Origin: Actinomadura sp. CNU-125
GTDB lineage: Bacteria > Actinomycetota > Actinomycetes > Streptosporangiales > Streptosporangiaceae
Length of the DNA: 64,000 bases
Direction of reading: 5' to 3'
Assembly (NCBI RefSeq): GCF_001942465.1
Contig: NZ_MKJY01000110.1
Location: 1 to 64,000, forward strand
The notes below the pieces were generated by a model. The model worked only from the letters and a program-made list of their open reading frames with translations, searched no databases and was not told where the DNA came from. The stretch's first letter is position 1. Every line of letters begins with the position of its first letter. The translations under genes were made by a program, and so were the position numbers. Below are positions 62,557-64,000 of this stretch, one piece after another.

Positions 62557-63255
62557 CACCCACCACCCGCCTGCGGAAAGCGGACGTAGCCGTCAGCGGA
62601 CGGAACCGACACCGCAGACCCGCCCCAACTTCCGCCGGGCGGAGCCAGCACACGCCAGTCGCCGTTCTCCCACCGCAACTGCACCCGGGTCGCCGCCCGG
62701 ACCGTCACGTCACTGTCCCCCGGACCTGCTGAAACCAGGTCCAGGCTGGCCGACCGGGGCGAGTAGCCCAGCCACCGGAACCCCTCCAGCACCACGTACG
62801 CCCGCCCCAACGCCGCCCCGAAGGGACGGTCGCCGCGGCGGCTCTCGTACGAGGCTTGCGTGGACTCCAGCAGTGTCGGCACGTCCGGCCCGATCACCTG
62901 GTTACGGATCGTGGGCTCGAACACCCTCGGCCCCCACAACGCGTGCGCCCGGACCACGATGTGCACCGCTGCCAGCAGCGCCCCATGCGGCGTCCGCGCG
63001 AACCCGAATGCCAGCCCACCACCGGACTCACGTGGCCCGTCGGCGGCGTAGGGCAAGAGCACACCTTGGTAATCGCGCCACACCATGCCCGCGAACGAGA
63101 CAGGTGGCGCGCTCACCAACCCCGCCTGCGGCTCAGGATGAACCGCATGCTGTCCGGCGGGTGTGGCGGAATGGTCCGTGGAACTGCACGGCACCGAGGA
63201 CGAGCGCACCGCCGACGAGCGTCCCGGCCACGACCACCAGAACCCGTCGCGACAT
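62556..63255 (-). pseudogene. Membrane-anchored conjugal transfer protein, frameshifted
   Basis: The ATG at 63255 gives M-S-R-R-V-L-V-V-V-A-G-T-L-V-G-G-A-L, an N-terminal anchor; near 63165 the frame shifts into H-S-A-T-P-A-G-Q-H-A-V, and the extracytoplasmic domain continues (F-A-G-M-V-W-R-D-Y-Q, G-F-A-R-T-P-H-G-A-L-L-A-A-V, W-E-N-G-D-W-R-V-L-A-P-P). The domain layout resembles VirB8-position proteins of actinomycete elements. Joined length is about 230. Confidence 0.65.
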
Positions 63256-63263
63256 TGGCGGCC

Positions 63264-63548
63264 TCATGTGAAGAACACCGTGACGATCGGCGCCGCCGCC
63301 GCGACGAGACTGAGGCCGCCGAGCACCCACGGCACCCCGGTCGCGCCGTCGGCGGCGAACGAGGACCGGTTCTTGCGGCCGATGGCCATCTGACCGCCGC
63401 AGATGAACAGCCCTGCCAAACCGCAGATCATCACGCCCCACTTGCCCCAGGCCAACAGCTCCTGGATCTTGGCGTCCAGCCCCGGCGGCGGCGCCGGAGG
63501 CGGATCGGGAACCTCAAGCGGCGGCGGGGGATCGGTCGGCGTCGTCAC
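63264..63548 (-). CDS. Small two-span membrane protein of the T4SS operon
   Basis: A 94-residue protein, M-T-T-P-T-D-P-P-P-P-L-E-V, with two membrane helices (W-G-V-M-I-C-G-L-A-G-L-F-I-C-G-G and V-P-W-V-L-G-G-L-S-L-V-A-A-A-A-P-I-V). Size and topology resemble VirB2/TrbC-type pilin-like subunits, although no signal peptidase site is obvious. The GTG at 63548 overlaps the upstream ATPase stop (GTGA). Confidence 0.6.
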   Translation of the reverse strand: MTTPTDPPPPLEVPDPPPAPPPGLDAKIQELLAWGKWGVMICGLAGLFICGGQMAIGRKNRSSFAADGATGVPWVLGGLSLVAAAAPIVTVFFT

Positions 63549-64000
63549 CCGCGCCACCCCCGCCCACCACCGGCCACCAGACCACGCAGCCCGTCCACCG
63601 CCGCCCGCGCCTTACCGGGCAGCACGACCTCGGCCGGGTCATCGACCAGCCGCAACGCCCGCACGTACGGAACCCGCACGACCCCGCCGACCTGCCACCC
63701 CAGCAGCGCGAACCGCGCCGCCGCATCCCGCGATTCCGGACCGCCGTCGCTGACGATCGCCAGCGCCGCGATGCCTTCGCCGCCCTGCCGCAGCACCCCG
63801 ACCGCCGCCGTCGCGCTGCGCGCAGCGGCCGCCGTGTTGCGGACCGCCAGCACCACCGGACGTCCCTTCGCCTGCACCGGACACCGGTCCGCATCCGGCG
63901 TGGCCCGGACGACGCCCACGTCCCACGCCGCGGGCAGCAACGCCGCCAGCGTCGAGGTCCCGGCACCGCCGTGCGCACCGGCCACCACCACGTCCAGCAG
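63545..64000 (-). CDS. ParA/MinD-like P-loop protein of the transfer operon, truncated by the window
   Basis: The visible C-terminal part starts with V-V-V-A-G-A-H-G-G-A-G-T-S-T-L-A, a deviant Walker A like those of ParA/MinD and CpsD-type ATPases in actinomycete transfer operons. It ends at 63545. The N-terminus lies beyond base 64000. In such operons this protein may position the transfer apparatus; this is inference. Confidence 0.7.
   Translation of the reverse strand: MLDVVVAGAHGGAGTSTLAALLPAAWDVGVVRATPDADRCPVQAKGRPVVLAVRNTAAAARSATAAVGVLRQGGEGIAALAIVSDGGPESRDAAARFALLGWQVGGVVRVPYVRALRLVDDPAEVVLPGKARAAVDGLRGLVAGGGRGWRG

Noticed and set aside
1..64000. CRISPR array or rRNA genes
   Set aside because: No regularly spaced repeats or rRNA-like sequence was seen.

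Overview
The window is high-GC actinomycete DNA. An SsgB-type sporulation division protein, many GTG starts, FxLD lanthipeptide genes, a conservon-like ATPase/roadblock/DUF742 set and DUF397/DUF5753 pairs together suggest a sporulating relative of Actinomadura or Streptomyces; the exact genus is inference.

Region 1 (1-3.55 kb) looks like core chromosome: the end of an SDR oxidoreductase gene, a divergent TetR regulator coupled to a soluble transhydrogenase, convergent ssgB, a small PGPGW membrane protein and a tRNA-Val(CAC). Region 2 begins directly behind the tRNA with a tyrosine integrase and an excisionase on the minus strand. This is the usual left end of an integrative and conjugative element (ICE) that uses a tRNA 3' end as its attachment site. 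No right end was recognised, so the element probably runs past base 64000.

The cargo (5.4-39.1 kb) is mixed. It holds decayed genes (kinase-like, GNAT, DoxX, IS and integrase remnants), an FxLD class I lanthipeptide cluster with an isoaspartate-type methyltransferase (7.9-16.6 kb), two DUF5753 regulators with DUF397 and DUF6879 partners (17.9-21.0 kb), a truncated conservon fused to HAD and endonuclease/phosphatase genes (22.2-25.5 kb), an XRE-TPR regulator with a GNAT gene, a duplicated small domain family with conserved upstream DNA, and an S9 peptidase plus MFS transporter flanked by two paralogous LuxR-type regulators (33.9-39.1 kb).

Region 3 (39.2-64 kb) is the transfer machinery. The plus strand carries a candidate oriT, MobC, a MobA-type relaxase, a DUF2637 membrane protein, an ArdC-primase fusion and accessory proteins. 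The minus strand carries a type IV secretion set: a coupling protein, a VirB4-like ATPase, an SCO6880-like VirB3/VirB4-N protein, a VirB6-like membrane protein, a membrane-anchored protein, a small two-TM protein and a ParA/MinD-like ATPase cut by the window end. Between them lie several small paralogous families and a HEAT-repeat gene.

Two observations stand out. At least six otherwise unrelated proteins of the transfer region share a C-terminal motif resembling A-A-x-G-F-P-x-x-I-x-x-x-L, a candidate recognition or secretion tag. Also, about a dozen genes, including the coupling protein and the lanthipeptide dehydratase, are each split by a single reading-frame lesion; this is either decay of the element or consensus indel error in the assembly, and the sequence alone cannot decide between them.
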